Part shown: positions 9,907 through 18,953 of the stretch, one piece after another
How the letters are laid out: every line of letters begins with the position of its first letter
How positions within the stretch are numbered: the stretch's first letter is position 1
DNA from: BACL27 sp947488385
Lineage (GTDB): Bacteria > Actinomycetota > Acidimicrobiia > Acidimicrobiales > Ilumatobacteraceae
Length of the DNA stretch: 64,000 bases
Assembly (NCBI GenBank): GCA_964203655.1
Contig: CAXNMJ010000001.1
Span: 402,206 to 466,205, forward strand
Direction of reading: 5' to 3'
Translations under genes and position numbers: made by a program
The notes under the pieces: generated by a model
Databases searched by the model: none
What the model was told of the DNA's origin: nothing
Seen by the model: only the letters and a program-made list of their open reading frames with translations

Positions 9907-9979
9907 CCGCATAGCTATTGCAATGCGATAACGCTGCCACTTTAAGTCAACTCAGATGAACAAAAATTTTCTTGTGCCG

Positions 9980-9985
9980 TAGCCT
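9980..9985 (+). promoter_or_regulatory. -10 box of a probable leaderless promoter (ABC exporter)
   Basis: TAGCCT then six bases then GTG at 9992. The same TAGCCTGACT string precedes the GTG at 57869 with identical spacing. Confidence 0.45.
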
Positions 9986-9991
9986 GACTGC

Positions 9992-11848
9992 GTGCATCCT
10001 CATCAGCTGATTCCGCGCGACAAGTCAGCCGTCGCCGGGGCAAAAATTGGCAAAACTTCTATTCGCCGGGTAGCGAAATTCGCCCGCCCGTACCGTCGGT
10101 CAATCATTGGTTTTCTGATCACAATTATCGTTTCCTCGGCTATCGCTCTGCTCCCACCATTCATGTTTCGAATGATCGTCGACCACGCAATTCCAGATTC
10201 GGATAAACGCCGAATCGTCACCCTCACTGCCATCTTGGTAGTCGTCGCTCTTGGTGACGCCGGACTACAGATCGTGCAGCGCTGGTATTCAGCAAGAATC
10301 GGCGAAGGTCTGATCTACGACCTGCGTGTCGCACTTTTCGACAAAGTACAAAACATGCCGATCGCATTTTTCACTCGAACTCAGACTGGCGCACTAATTA
10401 GTCGTCTCAATAATGATGTCGTCGGTGCACAAACTGCCGTTACCGGCACATTGGGAAGCGTCGTTTCAAACGTCGTCATTCTCGTGACAACTCTTGGCGC
10501 AATGATCGCACTTGAGTGGCGCTTAACTCTTCTCTCGCTGATCGTGTTGCCAGTTTTCATTATTCCGGCAAAACGCGTTGGTGCAAGACTGCAAGAAATT
10601 TCACGCGAACAAATGGGTCTAAACGCGGGCATGAACACACAGATGACTGAACGCTTCAACGTCTCTGGTGCACTTCTCGTAAAACTGTTTGGCCGACATA
10701 AAGAAGAAGTCGGCGCATTCGGCTCGCGTGCTTCGCGTGTGCGCGACATCGGCATCACTGCGGCAATGTATGGACGCGTATTTTTCGTGGCACTCGGTCT
10801 TGTCGGTGCACTCGGCGCCGTCGCTATTTACGGTGTCGGTGCTTTCATGGTTGTCTCTGGCGGCATCACGATCGGCACACTTGTGGCAATGGCTGCATTT
10901 GTGCAGCGCATCTATCAACCACTAACAGGTTTGACTAATGCGCGTCTCGAAGTTCTAACTGCGCTCGTGAGTTTTGAGAGAGTCTTTGAAGTTCTAGACG
11001 CACCAGTTGCAATCGCTGATCGATTAGGCGCAGTCGACGCGGTTAATCCTCGTGGCGAAATCGAGTTTGACCGTGTTTCGTTTCGCTACCCACCTGGCTC
11101 AAGTGTTTCGATTGCCTCTCTCGAATTGGCGGGTGTCATGCAGGGTGCCGACCCCGATGTAGATGTCTTGCGTGATGTCTCTCTAAAAATTGCTCCAGGC
11201 GAAACGATCGCGATTGTCGGCGCAAGTGGCAGCGGCAAAACAACTTTGGCAATGTTGTTGGCCAGACTCTATGACGTCACTTCTGGATCAGTTCGCCTCG
11301 ACGGCAAAGATGTTCGCGATTTAACTGGCGTCTCGCTTCGCGCGGCAATCGGCGTAGTTTCACAAGACTCACACATGTTTCACGAATCAGTTAAGTCGAA
11401 TTTGTTATATGCCCGGCCCGATGCGACACACGAACAAATCGTTTCTGCATGTCATGCAGCAAAAATCCACGATGTAATTGCCGCACTACCTGACGGCTAT
11501 GAAACAATCGTCGGCGAACGTGGTTATCGCCTTTCAGGTGGCGAAAAACAACGACTTGCAATCGCAAGGTTGTTGCTAAAAAATCCAGCCGTGATGATTC
11601 TTGATGAAGCCACAAGTCACCTCGACAACGAGAGTGAGGTTTTGGTGCAAAATGCTCTCGACACGGCGATGAAAAATCGCACTTCACTTGTGATTGCACA
11701 CAGGCTTTCGACGATCCGTGATGCCGATCGAATTGTCGTGATCAACAATGGCTTAATCGAAGAACAAGGCACTCATGACCAACTGATGGCAACCAACGGG
11801 CTCTACGCTGCCCAAGTTCGTGCCGGCGAGAGTTCGGATACAAACTAA
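9992..11848 (+). CDS. ABC exporter, fused permease and ATPase
   Basis: A 618-residue half-transporter of the ABCB/MsbA type. About six transmembrane helices fill residues 30-330 (for example IIGFLITIIVSSAIALLPPF and GMAGA-type helices after residue 150). The nucleotide-binding domain has Walker A GASGSGKTTLAMLL near residue 410, signature LSGGEKQRLAIARLL near 515, Walker B VMILDEATSHLD and the H-loop IAHRLST. It would work as a homodimer to export a lipid, peptide or drug; the substrate is unknown. GTG at 9992 is chosen because of the TAGCCT box six bases before it. It is followed 17 bp later by the SMP-30 gene. Confidence 0.85.
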   Translation: MHPHQLIPRDKSAVAGAKIGKTSIRRVAKFARPYRRSIIGFLITIIVSSAIALLPPFMFRMIVDHAIPDSDKRRIVTLTAILVVVALGDAGLQIVQRWYSARIGEGLIYDLRVALFDKVQNMPIAFFTRTQTGALISRLNNDVVGAQTAVTGTLGSVVSNVVILVTTLGAMIALEWRLTLLSLIVLPVFIIPAKRVGARLQEISREQMGLNAGMNTQMTERFNVSGALLVKLFGRHKEEVGAFGSRASRVRDIGITAAMYGRVFFVALGLVGALGAVAIYGVGAFMVVSGGITIGTLVAMAAFVQRIYQPLTGLTNARLEVLTALVSFERVFEVLDAPVAIADRLGAVDAVNPRGEIEFDRVSFRYPPGSSVSIASLELAGVMQGADPDVDVLRDVSLKIAPGETIAIVGASGSGKTTLAMLLARLYDVTSGSVRLDGKDVRDLTGVSLRAAIGVVSQDSHMFHESVKSNLLYARPDATHEQIVSACHAAKIHDVIAALPDGYETIVGERGYRLSGGEKQRLAIARLLLKNPAVMILDEATSHLDNESEVLVQNALDTAMKNRTSLVIAHRLSTIRDADRIVVINNGLIEEQGTHDQLMATNGLYAAQVRAGESSDTN

Positions 11849-11851
11849 AAC

Positions 11852-11857
11852 TAGGCT
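11852..11857 (+). promoter_or_regulatory. -10 box of a probable leaderless promoter (SMP-30 gene)
   Basis: TAGGCT then eight bases then ATG at 11866, just after the ABC exporter stop. Confidence 0.35.
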
Positions 11858-11865
11858 CGTCTCAC

Positions 11866-12780
11866 ATGGCCGAGTTTGTTGACATAGCAAGTGACCTTAG
11901 GTTCCCTGAGGGGCCAGTTGCATTGCCTGACGGCAGTGTTGTGCTCGTCGAAATGATGAGTCGTTGCATAACTCGAATCATGCCCGACATGACAAAACAA
12001 ATTGTTGCTGAAATTGCTGGAGGGCCAAATGGTCTCGCACTCGGGCCTGATGGCGCGCTCTATTTGTGCAATAACGGTGGATCATTTTCAAAACAGGTTT
12101 TCAATGGCATCACTTACCCCGGACCGTTTGATCCAAAGACATATATCGGCGGTCGCATTCAACGCGTCGACTTAAATTCTGGCGAAGTCACCGACCTCTA
12201 CACGCATTGCGATGGTCACGAGTTGCGCGGACCCAACGACATAGTTTTTGATGCTCACGGTGGCATGTGGTTTACAGAACACGGAATTCGTCATGGCCGT
12301 GTCTTTGACCTAACTGGTATCTACTATGCAAAAACTGATGGTTCGCTGATTCGCGAAGTCATCTTTCCATGTCAGGCACCAAATGGCATTGGTCTTTCAC
12401 CTGATGGCAAAACGCTTTACTGGGCAGAAACATTTAATGGTCGGGTATTCAAAGCGAAGATTACCGGTGAGGGCGAGGTCGAAAAATTCAGCTCTCGAGA
12501 TCCACGCAACTGTCTGGCTGGTTTACCAGGGCTGCAATATCTCGACTCGCTCGCAGTCGACAGTGACGGCAATGTTTGTGTAGCGACATTGATGAACGGT
12601 GGCATAACTGTGATCTCGCCAACTGGCGAAATTCTCGAACACATCGCAACTAACGATCCGATCACGACAAATATTTGTTTTGGTGGCCCTGAGTTGCGAA
12701 CTGCATACATCACGCTTTCAGGTCTCGGAAAACTCGTGTCTATGACCTGGCCGCGCCCGGGCCTGAAACTTAATTTCTAG
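11866..12780 (+). CDS. SMP-30/gluconolactonase/LRE family protein
   Basis: A 304-residue six-bladed beta-propeller of the SMP-30 / gluconolactonase family. Visible family elements are the N-terminal LRFPEGPVALPDGSVVLVEM (metal-binding Glu in the FPEGP segment), GGPNGLALGPDGALYLCNNGG, RGPNDIVFDAHGGMWFTEHG and APNGIGLSPDGKTLYWAETF. Known members hydrolyse sugar lactones in the cytoplasm or periplasm using one divalent metal. No signal peptide is seen. The stop overlaps the carotenoid oxygenase stop by 4 bp (convergent). The substrate is unknown. Confidence 0.8.
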   Translation: MAEFVDIASDLRFPEGPVALPDGSVVLVEMMSRCITRIMPDMTKQIVAEIAGGPNGLALGPDGALYLCNNGGSFSKQVFNGITYPGPFDPKTYIGGRIQRVDLNSGEVTDLYTHCDGHELRGPNDIVFDAHGGMWFTEHGIRHGRVFDLTGIYYAKTDGSLIREVIFPCQAPNGIGLSPDGKTLYWAETFNGRVFKAKITGEGEVEKFSSRDPRNCLAGLPGLQYLDSLAVDSDGNVCVATLMNGGITVISPTGEILEHIATNDPITTNICFGGPELRTAYITLSGLGKLVSMTWPRPGLKLNF

Positions 12781-14138
12781 TCAGCGATCCAATTGCCGTG
12801 AAAGCCATTTGGCACTCGGGCGGGCAAACTCACGACCGCCACTGGCTCACCACAAAAATCTTGCGCGTTCAGCACCACAAGATCTGACAGATCAGTTTCA
12901 GTGTTATGACGCAGTGCCATCACATAACCGTCGTCTTCAGACTTTGAGTTTTCGCGTGGCACAAACACCGGCTCGCCGTAGCCAAAATTCGCACCGTCAT
13001 GTCGCACTTGGGTTGTTTTCTTTGCGAGATCTTGTTTGATCAAGTCTGCTTGTCTGAAAACATCTGAGATTCCCGCGAAGTAGCCAAAATCATGCTTGAG
13101 GCCAAGTAGCGATTCATTCATCCGCGGAAACTCTTGCGGGCGGTCGTCAATGCGTTCTTGTTTGGCTTTCCCCGTTTGAGGATTCAAAATCCAACGATCC
13201 AAAGTCGGCAAGCCCTCGTTTGGTCCACGTTGTTCAACATCAAACATTTTGTCGTGGCGCGCCGCGTCTAAAACGACGGTGCCATCTGGTGCGTCGTAAG
13301 CGTTTAACGGATGAAAGATATAGCAACTATCTATCTCGACCCACTTAATGTCGGCCGCCACACCTTCGCGCGGAAGCAAACCGACGCGCGCTGTGTAATC
13401 AGCATTCCATATATAAGGAAACGACCGTCCTGACATCGCCAACTCGAGATTGAACAAACAAGGCAAGTCAAAGATCAAGACGTATTTTTCAGTCAAGGCA
13501 CAGTCGTGCATCATCGGGCCACCAGGCAGCGCAATATCTAAATTGCGACGGACTTTTCCATCTACACCGACAACGAGATATTGAACTTGATTACCCCAAC
13601 CCCACCAATACGCCATCACGTGCAACTCGCCCGTACGCGGATCACGCTTCGGATGCGCAGAAAAAGCCTGCGGCAATGTATTCGCAAAATTTGAAACACG
13701 AACTGTTTCAAGTTCGTAATTCATTTCAATTGGCGGTGAACCACCTTCGACTAATGCCCAAGTTGCACCAGCATGACCGATCACATTTGTATTCGACGCA
13801 AATTGTGCATGATCAGCAGGCCAGTCTGACGGCGGCGCTTGTTCGCCAAGACTCTTGGCGACGTTACGATCGCGCACCCAACGATTGCGATACCACTTAG
13901 CCTCACCATTGTTCAACCGAATGCCGTGAACCATTCCTGAACCGAGAAACCAGTGATATTTTTCAGGATCAACTTGCCCAATTGGGTTTGGTCCATTGCG
14001 CAGATAGCGGCCGTTCAACTCATTTGGCAGAGTACCCGTAACTTTCAAGTCGAAAGCTGTTGTCTCAACGTCAACTGGTGCCAAGTTGCCCGACAAGAAC
14101 GGGTTGCTTGATGTGCGAAGTGTCGAAGTATTCGTCAT
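12777..14138 (-). CDS. Carotenoid oxygenase (RPE65/CCD family)
   Basis: A non-haem iron dioxygenase of the carotenoid cleavage family, about 453 aa from ATG 14138 (MTNTSTLRTSSNPFL). The four iron-ligand histidines can be placed in AFSAHPKRDPRTG, MMHDCALTEKY, CYIFHPLNAYDA and the C-terminal PNGFHGNWI. The N-terminal LNGRYLRNGPNPIG is the usual family block. It would cleave carotenoids or stilbene-like alkenes with O2. A TAGCAT box lies seven bases upstream of this ATG, supporting it over the ATG 18 bases further upstream. It is divergent from the amidinohydrolase. Confidence 0.85.
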   Translation of the reverse strand: MTNTSTLRTSSNPFLSGNLAPVDVETTAFDLKVTGTLPNELNGRYLRNGPNPIGQVDPEKYHWFLGSGMVHGIRLNNGEAKWYRNRWVRDRNVAKSLGEQAPPSDWPADHAQFASNTNVIGHAGATWALVEGGSPPIEMNYELETVRVSNFANTLPQAFSAHPKRDPRTGELHVMAYWWGWGNQVQYLVVGVDGKVRRNLDIALPGGPMMHDCALTEKYVLIFDLPCLFNLELAMSGRSFPYIWNADYTARVGLLPREGVAADIKWVEIDSCYIFHPLNAYDAPDGTVVLDAARHDKMFDVEQRGPNEGLPTLDRWILNPQTGKAKQERIDDRPQEFPRMNESLLGLKHDFGYFAGISDVFRQADLIKQDLAKKTTQVRHDGANFGYGEPVFVPRENSKSEDDGYVMALRHNTETDLSDLVVLNAQDFCGEPVAVVSLPARVPNGFHGNWIAD

Positions 14139-14145
14139 AGCCAAA

Positions 14146-14151
14146 ATGCTA
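14146..14151 (-). promoter_or_regulatory. -10 box of a probable leaderless promoter (carotenoid oxygenase)
   Basis: On the reverse strand TAGCAT is followed by seven bases and then ATG (14138). Confidence 0.4.
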
Positions 14152-14177
14152 GCCACTTGGGCGTAGCGTTAATACCT

Positions 14178-15023
14178 ATGTGGGGCACACCAGATATGGT
14201 TTCAAAACTTGAACATGTTCTGGTGCGCACGCCGACAACTGTCGGCAATTTCGTTGCCGATGCTCAGTGGCGCGAACCAGATCGTGACGCACTTGTTCGT
14301 GAACACATTGAATTTGTAGATCTACTTTCAAGTCTTGGTTGCACGGTTCACACCGCACAGGCAGTCGATGGTCTTGTTGATGCGGTTTACATGCACGACC
14401 CGATGATCATGACGCCACATGGCGCAATCTTGTTGCAAATGGGTAAGCGTGTTCGTCAACCCGAGCCAGCGCAAATTCGCAAAGATCTTGAGCGCATCGG
14501 CGTGCCAATTTTGGGCGAACTAACCGGCTCAGCAATCGCTGATGGTGGCGACAAGGTTTGGCTAGATGCAAAAACCTTATTGATTGGTCACGGGTATCGA
14601 ACCAACGGCGAAGGTATCGCGCAGATCCGAAAAATGCTCGCACCATACGGTGTTGAAGTTCATGCCTTTGATCTTCCTCACTTTCAAGGACCAAACGCGG
14701 TGTTGCACTTGATGTCGGTGCTCTCGCCGATTAGCCACGACAAAGCCGTCGTTTACGAACCACTAGCACCAATTCGTTTGCTTGAGTTTTTGAAATCGCG
14801 CAAGATCTCTTGGCTAACAGTTAATGACACCGAAGTTCACACACAGGGCGCAAACATTTTGACTGTCGAGCCGAACGTCGTTGTATTAGCCGCAGGAAAT
14901 CCAGAAATCGAGGGCAAACTTCGTAAGTCTGGCGTAACCGTGCACGTTTTTAACGGCGCAAATGTCGCTGTTAAGGGCGACGGCGGACCAACCTGTCTTA
15001 CTGCGCCATTATTGCGCCGATAA
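14178..15023 (+). CDS. Dimethylargininase / amidinotransferase-fold hydrolase
   Basis: A 281-residue guanidino-group-modifying enzyme. The expected elements of the DDAH / arginine deiminase fold are present: an N-terminal EHVLVRTP strand, MHDPMIMTPHGAILLQMG, the substrate-binding ADGGDKVWLDAKTLLIGHGYRTNGEG block, the catalytic histidine region HFQGPNAVLHLMSVL and the nucleophile cysteine near the C-terminus in GGPTCLTAPLLRR. Family members convert methylated arginines or related guanidino compounds to citrulline or ornithine derivatives. ATG 14178 is preferred over an in-frame TTG at 14157, which would crowd the divergent carotenoid oxygenase promoter. Cytoplasmic; no pathway neighbours. Confidence 0.8.
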   Translation: MWGTPDMVSKLEHVLVRTPTTVGNFVADAQWREPDRDALVREHIEFVDLLSSLGCTVHTAQAVDGLVDAVYMHDPMIMTPHGAILLQMGKRVRQPEPAQIRKDLERIGVPILGELTGSAIADGGDKVWLDAKTLLIGHGYRTNGEGIAQIRKMLAPYGVEVHAFDLPHFQGPNAVLHLMSVLSPISHDKAVVYEPLAPIRLLEFLKSRKISWLTVNDTEVHTQGANILTVEPNVVVLAAGNPEIEGKLRKSGVTVHVFNGANVAVKGDGGPTCLTAPLLRR

Positions 15024-15033
15024 GCGAAAACTT

Positions 15034-15621
15034 TCAGCGCAGATGCGCAACTTCATTTAACGCACCCACCGAGCGCAAACCACTCTGGGCCGCTACGACT
15101 CGGTGTATCGACGTGTATTGCGGATAGAAGAATCCGCGTTCTGTTGAAATTCCCAGAATATGTGCCAAGAATTGATTGATCACTCCTCCATGACACGTCA
15201 CGACGATTCGTTGCGAAGGGTGCTGACTAATCAATTGCTCAAGGCTTGAAACAACACGATGACGAAAACTCTCGATCGTGTCTGAATCTGACTGCCACTC
15301 ACCTGCCAAAAGTTTTTGCCATCTTTCATCGTTGGCCGCACGCAGCTCTTCTATCGGAATATATTCGTTTGAAAGTCGGTCATATTCGGCCACATCGTCA
15401 ACAATCGAGATTGGAAGACCAGTCGTCGCGGCGAGAGGTTCGGCAGTTTGAACGGCGCGCTTCATCGGGCTCGAATAAATCGCATCAATTGACTCGGACG
15501 CCAAATAATTTGCAAGCCGAGCTGCCTGCTCTTTGCCTTCTGGTGAAAGCTCGGGGTCTGCAGGTCCTTCGACTACTTCTCGGCGCAACGGCAAACCATG
15601 CCGAACAAGTATCAATTCCAT
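15034..15621 (-). CDS. Histidine phosphatase family protein
   Basis: A 195-residue phosphoglycerate-mutase-like phosphatase. The catalytic RHG motif is at the N-terminus (ILVRHGLPLRRE), the second conserved arginine lies in YSSPMKRAVQTAEPLA and the second catalytic histidine in IVVTCHGGVINQFLA. The phosphoacceptor histidine carries phosphate from a small-molecule ester; the substrate cannot be predicted. It begins 3 bp after the phosphotransferase stop, so the two genes are probably co-translated. Confidence 0.85.
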   Translation of the reverse strand: MELILVRHGLPLRREVVEGPADPELSPEGKEQAARLANYLASESIDAIYSSPMKRAVQTAEPLAATTGLPISIVDDVAEYDRLSNEYIPIEELRAANDERWQKLLAGEWQSDSDTIESFRHRVVSSLEQLISQHPSQRIVVTCHGGVINQFLAHILGISTERGFFYPQYTSIHRVVAAQSGLRSVGALNEVAHLR

Positions 15622-15624
15622 TTG

Positions 15625-16676
15625 TTAGATCAATTTAGCAAGATCCAGTTCGTGAAACGCCCGCTCAAAGCGAGAATTCATTGTTTCAACGAGTGCCCGT
15701 GAGCGCGGTTCATTTAAATCCATTCCGCGACTTGCCACGACTGGGTAGACCAAACAAAACAACGCCGTGCCGCGATATTGCAACCAAAGATTGTCGCGGT
15801 CGATGTCAGTCACGCCATTGGCGCGCAAACCCTCAAGCCATCGCTCAAAAAGTTCTTTCTCGTATTTACTGGCATCATCTGGTGTCAAACTTTGCGTCAA
15901 AAAGTAAGCCAAGTCGTAGGCCCCCGAGCCCGTGCCAATTAACTGAAAGTCATAGAGAATGAACTCGTTGTCTTTAGTGAACATCATGTTGTCGGCTCGA
16001 AAGTCACCGTGTGCAAGTGTCGTGACACCGTCCATCAGTGACGACATCAAACCGCCAATTGCCGGAGCAAACTTCTCGCCAACTTTAAGAATCGATTCTG
16101 TTAGGTTCAGCTCGCGCTTGACCTTCTCCCAACCTTCGGCAAAAACAATTGGCAATACAGCTGGATAGATCGGATCACTAAACGCAATCGTCGTACCGTC
16201 AGCGGCCAATCCATCGGCTTTGCCCCACCACTTTGCATGAATCTTCGCCAGTGCGTCGACAGCGCGTCTCGCATCCTCAATCTTGATATGCCAACTGTTT
16301 GATCAATTATGCGATGGCCGGCAAGATCTTCGAGCACCATTGCAAATTGACTTGTCTCTTCATTGATCTCGCCAAAATATGAGCGCGGTGTAATCACGGG
16401 GCACTCTTTTGCAAGAGACTTGAAAAAACGAACTTCGCGAATATACATTCGCAAAATTGAAGATGTAAAAACTGCAGCCTCGTCGAGCGCCGGCATCTTC
16501 ACGATCACGCTTGCTGGGCAATTGTTGCCCGTCAATTTTGCGCGATAAACCGCGCTCGCCACACCGACGCCTACGCCGATGATGCCGATATCAGCAGTCT
16601 TGATATCGAAACCTGTGGCCTCAGCAAGCCACTTTGCATCTACGTCATTAATCGAACTTGGTATCGCAACACTCAT
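15625..16676 (-). CDS. APH-type phosphotransferase, one frameshift
   Basis: A kinase-fold phosphotransferase of the APH / ecdysteroid-kinase-like type, about 350 aa when rejoined. The first part has the nucleotide-binding strand IIGVGVGVASAVYRAKL and the lysine strand PASVIVKMP; the second has the catalytic THGDFRADNMMF (Brenner HxDxxxxN) and the metal-binding DFQ in FILYDFQLIG. The first frame drifts after DQTVG and the second resumes as IKIEDARRAVDALAKIHAKWWGKADGLAADGTT. The break is at 16282-16292 and fits one missing base. ATG 16676 has GGGGG just upstream; ATG 16688 is also possible. The substrate is unknown. Confidence 0.72.
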
Positions 16677-16754
16677 ATCGACCCCCATCGAGCTAAGTAT
16701 TTCTAAGGTACACCTCTACAAGAGATTCCTCAAATTAGGGGTTCGGCGAGATAC

Positions 16755-17354
16755 CTAAGGGCAGTAGACCTTGCCTTTAGTTTTGAACTTCTTTGCCTTT
16801 GCGATCTGAGCATCGGTTGCACCGACAAATGACTTCATATCGACATCACAAAAAATTGCGTCAGTCAAATTTGCGCCTTCAAGATTTGCGCCCGTCATCG
16901 CTGCGGCCGTGAAGTCGACGCCTGAGAGATTGGCGCCCGAGAAATTTACGTTCGTCAAATCAGCACGAATAAATAAAGACTTGGCAAGATTTGCGCCACT
17001 GAAACTTGCACCAGTCAATGTTGCAACGCTGAAGTTCTGAAAATCTAATTGCAGTCGCGAAAAATCAACGCCAACCAAGTTTGCATATTGACATTGAGTC
17101 AGCTTGATGCACAAAGTGTCGAGCACGGTTGTCGTTGTCGGAGGCAAAGTTGTGGTTGTCGTCATCTCTGTAGTGGTGGTCACGACAACTGTTGTCGTCG
17201 AATCTTCTTGGGGCGCTTCAGCCTCATCAACACCAGATGACTGTGTCACTTCTGACACAAGAGAAGTCTCGGTGCCATATTGTGACGCTGATTGCACACC
17301 ACAACCACCAACCACTACAAGTAGAGCAAGCACTTGAAATTTCGCTAATTTCAC
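16755..17354 (-). CDS. Pentapeptide-repeat lipoprotein
   Basis: A 199-residue secreted lipoprotein. The signal peptide MKLAKFQVLALLVVVGGC ends in a lipobox cysteine. A Thr/Val-rich low-complexity linker (TTTVVVTTTTEMTTTTTLPP) follows at about residues 50-80. The C-terminal half is built from A-N-L-x-x pentapeptide repeats (GASFSGANLAKSLFIRADL, NFSGANLSGVDFTAAAMTG), which form a right-handed quadrilateral beta-helix. It probably sits on the outer face of the membrane and presents a binding surface. GTG 17354 has a TAAGGT box seven bases upstream. No partner is evident. Confidence 0.75.
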   Translation of the reverse strand: MKLAKFQVLALLVVVGGCGVQSASQYGTETSLVSEVTQSSGVDEAEAPQEDSTTTVVVTTTTEMTTTTTLPPTTTTVLDTLCIKLTQCQYANLVGVDFSRLQLDFQNFSVATLTGASFSGANLAKSLFIRADLTNVNFSGANLSGVDFTAAAMTGANLEGANLTDAIFCDVDMKSFVGATDAQIAKAKKFKTKGKVYCP

Positions 17355-17361
17355 GCTTTTA

Positions 17362-17367
17362 ACCTTA
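17362..17367 (-). promoter_or_regulatory. -10 box of a probable leaderless promoter (pentapeptide lipoprotein)
   Basis: On the reverse strand TAAGGT is followed by seven bases and then GTG (17354). Confidence 0.4.
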
Positions 17368-17409
17368 GTGGCGCATGACTCGCGAAAAAGTGAGGCACAC
17401 TAGATAGAG

Positions 17410-18291
17410 ATGTTTACAACCCTCAGCTTCATTTTTATCACGGCTAAAAAAGCAGAAGAAGAGACAGGAATTACACGGTTTCTCACAAAACCAGTGATTG
17501 CAATTCTTGTTGTCGTTGGCTGTTTTATTTTTACAAGAATTTCTTATGTGATTTTGCGTTCAATTGTCCGGCGAATTGCTGATCGCACCTCGGCAAATGC
17601 GGCCAATTGGTGGCGCAACAGCGTGCGTCGCGTCGGCGCAGAAACAATTGAAGGCAGCGAGCACCGACGACGCCAGCGCATTGACGCTGCAACTCGAATG
17701 TTGCATCACTTCATCAGCCTCGGTGCATGGATTATCACATTGATTGCTGTCTTCAACATCTTGGATCTGAACGCCGCATTCTTTCTTTCGAGCGCCGGCT
17801 TTCTTGGTGCAGGTCTCGCAGTGGGTGGCCAACACCGGGTTAACGACTACTTGACGGGTCTGGCTGTGCTGCTTGAAGATCGCTACGGCGTAGGCGATGA
17901 AATTGAAGCCGAACTCGGCTGGCAAAAACCGATACACGGTTTCGTCGAACATGTCGGCATGGTGACAACACGTCTTCGTGACGGCGTTAGCACCGTACAC
18001 ATTCCGCATAGCGCCCTCGCAAGTGTTCGCAACCTAAGCCAAGAACCAGTCACAACAAAGCTTGAGATGAACATTTCACCGAGCAATGCGAGTGCAAATA
18101 CAGTCTCAAATACGATGCGCGACCTTGCCGGAACAAAAGGTTTGACAACTGTGTTGTTCGTCGACGACATTCAGGCTGCAGGCGACGGTGACCGAGTAGA
18201 GCTGAACGTTCGCACTTCTCGCCCACTTTCAGACCACGAACGCGAACTACTTATACAACGCGCTTCAGAAGTTTTGTCCAAAGATAAGTAG
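17410..18291 (+). CDS. MscS family mechanosensitive ion channel
   Basis: A 293-residue inner-membrane protein. Hydrophobic helices lie at about residues 25-50 and 95-120, followed by the pore-lining helix AAFFLSSAGFLGAGLAVGGQ and the MscS beta-domain (VNDYLTGLAVLLEDRYGVGDEIEAE, THIPHSALASVRNLS). Such channels open on membrane tension and release osmolytes. It is followed 7 bp later by the M23 gene, so the two may form a small envelope operon. The pore motif and length are normal for a compact MscS. Confidence 0.85.
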   Translation: MFTTLSFIFITAKKAEEETGITRFLTKPVIAILVVVGCFIFTRISYVILRSIVRRIADRTSANAANWWRNSVRRVGAETIEGSEHRRRQRIDAATRMLHHFISLGAWIITLIAVFNILDLNAAFFLSSAGFLGAGLAVGGQHRVNDYLTGLAVLLEDRYGVGDEIEAELGWQKPIHGFVEHVGMVTTRLRDGVSTVHIPHSALASVRNLSQEPVTTKLEMNISPSNASANTVSNTMRDLAGTKGLTTVLFVDDIQAAGDGDRVELNVRTSRPLSDHERELLIQRASEVLSKDK

Positions 18292-18298
18292 TTAGAAA

Positions 18299-18925
18299 AT
18301 GTTGCGAAGACTAATCGCCACAGTCATCGCAGTTTCAAGTTTTTGCGGATCAAACGCTCTCGCAACGGGGTCTGACACGAACGATCAGAGCGCAAATCAA
18401 AGCAAGTACAAATACGTCTTTCCTTTCTCAAAAGTTTCCGTCACATATTCACGCGATCACATCGACTACCCCGCCACAGACGTGCATGGCTGTTATGCCC
18501 ATGTGCTCGCGCCAACCTCAGGAGTCATCTTTGACGTCGAAAAAAAAGATAAGTGGGATGAAAAAATCGATGCTCCTGGCACTCGTGGCGGGCTTACAAT
18601 CACGCTTCACGGAGATGACCGAGTCAGATACTTTTTTTCTCACTTGGGTCGGGTCAAAGTAAACGCTGGAAATCGAGTTGAACCTGGTCAGTGGATCGGC
18701 GTGATGGGATCTTCAGGAAATGCTCGAATCACAAAGTGCCACACGCATCTCGGTATGTCACGCATCTGTCCACAAAGTGAATACAAAGTGCTGCAAGGTG
18801 AAATCTGGCCTTGGAGATTCTTAGACGCATGGCGAAAAGGCATAAACAAATCACCAGTGCAGGCAAAAAATCGAGTAATAAAAGAGTCGCCCCAAGCGTG
18901 TGAACTAGCCGCCGCCCAAGACTGA
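18299..18925 (+). CDS. M23-type peptidase domain protein, secreted
   Basis: A 208-residue protein with an N-terminal signal peptide (MLRRLIATVIAVSSFCGSNALA). The LytM/M23 domain covers about residues 45-170: zinc ligands are suggested by the HIDYPATD motif (H-x6-D) and CHTHLGMSR, with the usual glycine-rich APGTRGGLTITLHG strand. It would cut peptidoglycan cross-links or act as a non-catalytic activator outside the membrane. It lies directly after the MscS gene. Confidence 0.8.
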   Translation: MLRRLIATVIAVSSFCGSNALATGSDTNDQSANQSKYKYVFPFSKVSVTYSRDHIDYPATDVHGCYAHVLAPTSGVIFDVEKKDKWDEKIDAPGTRGGLTITLHGDDRVRYFFSHLGRVKVNAGNRVEPGQWIGVMGSSGNARITKCHTHLGMSRICPQSEYKVLQGEIWPWRFLDAWRKGINKSPVQAKNRVIKESPQACELAAAQD

Positions 18926-18940
18926 ACACGACACGCCGAG

Positions 18941-18946
18941 TATTCT
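18941..18946 (+). promoter_or_regulatory. -10 box of a probable leaderless promoter (sulfatase/hut cluster)
   Basis: TATTCT then seven bases then GTG at 18954. As the sulfatase-hutD gap is only 17 bp, this promoter may drive the hut genes as well. Confidence 0.4.
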
Positions 18947-18953
18947 GCGTATC

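Noticed and set aside
9908..9927. CGCAT ... ATGCG inverted repeat after ndh
   Set aside because: Five-base arms with a ten-base spacer are expected by chance at this length.
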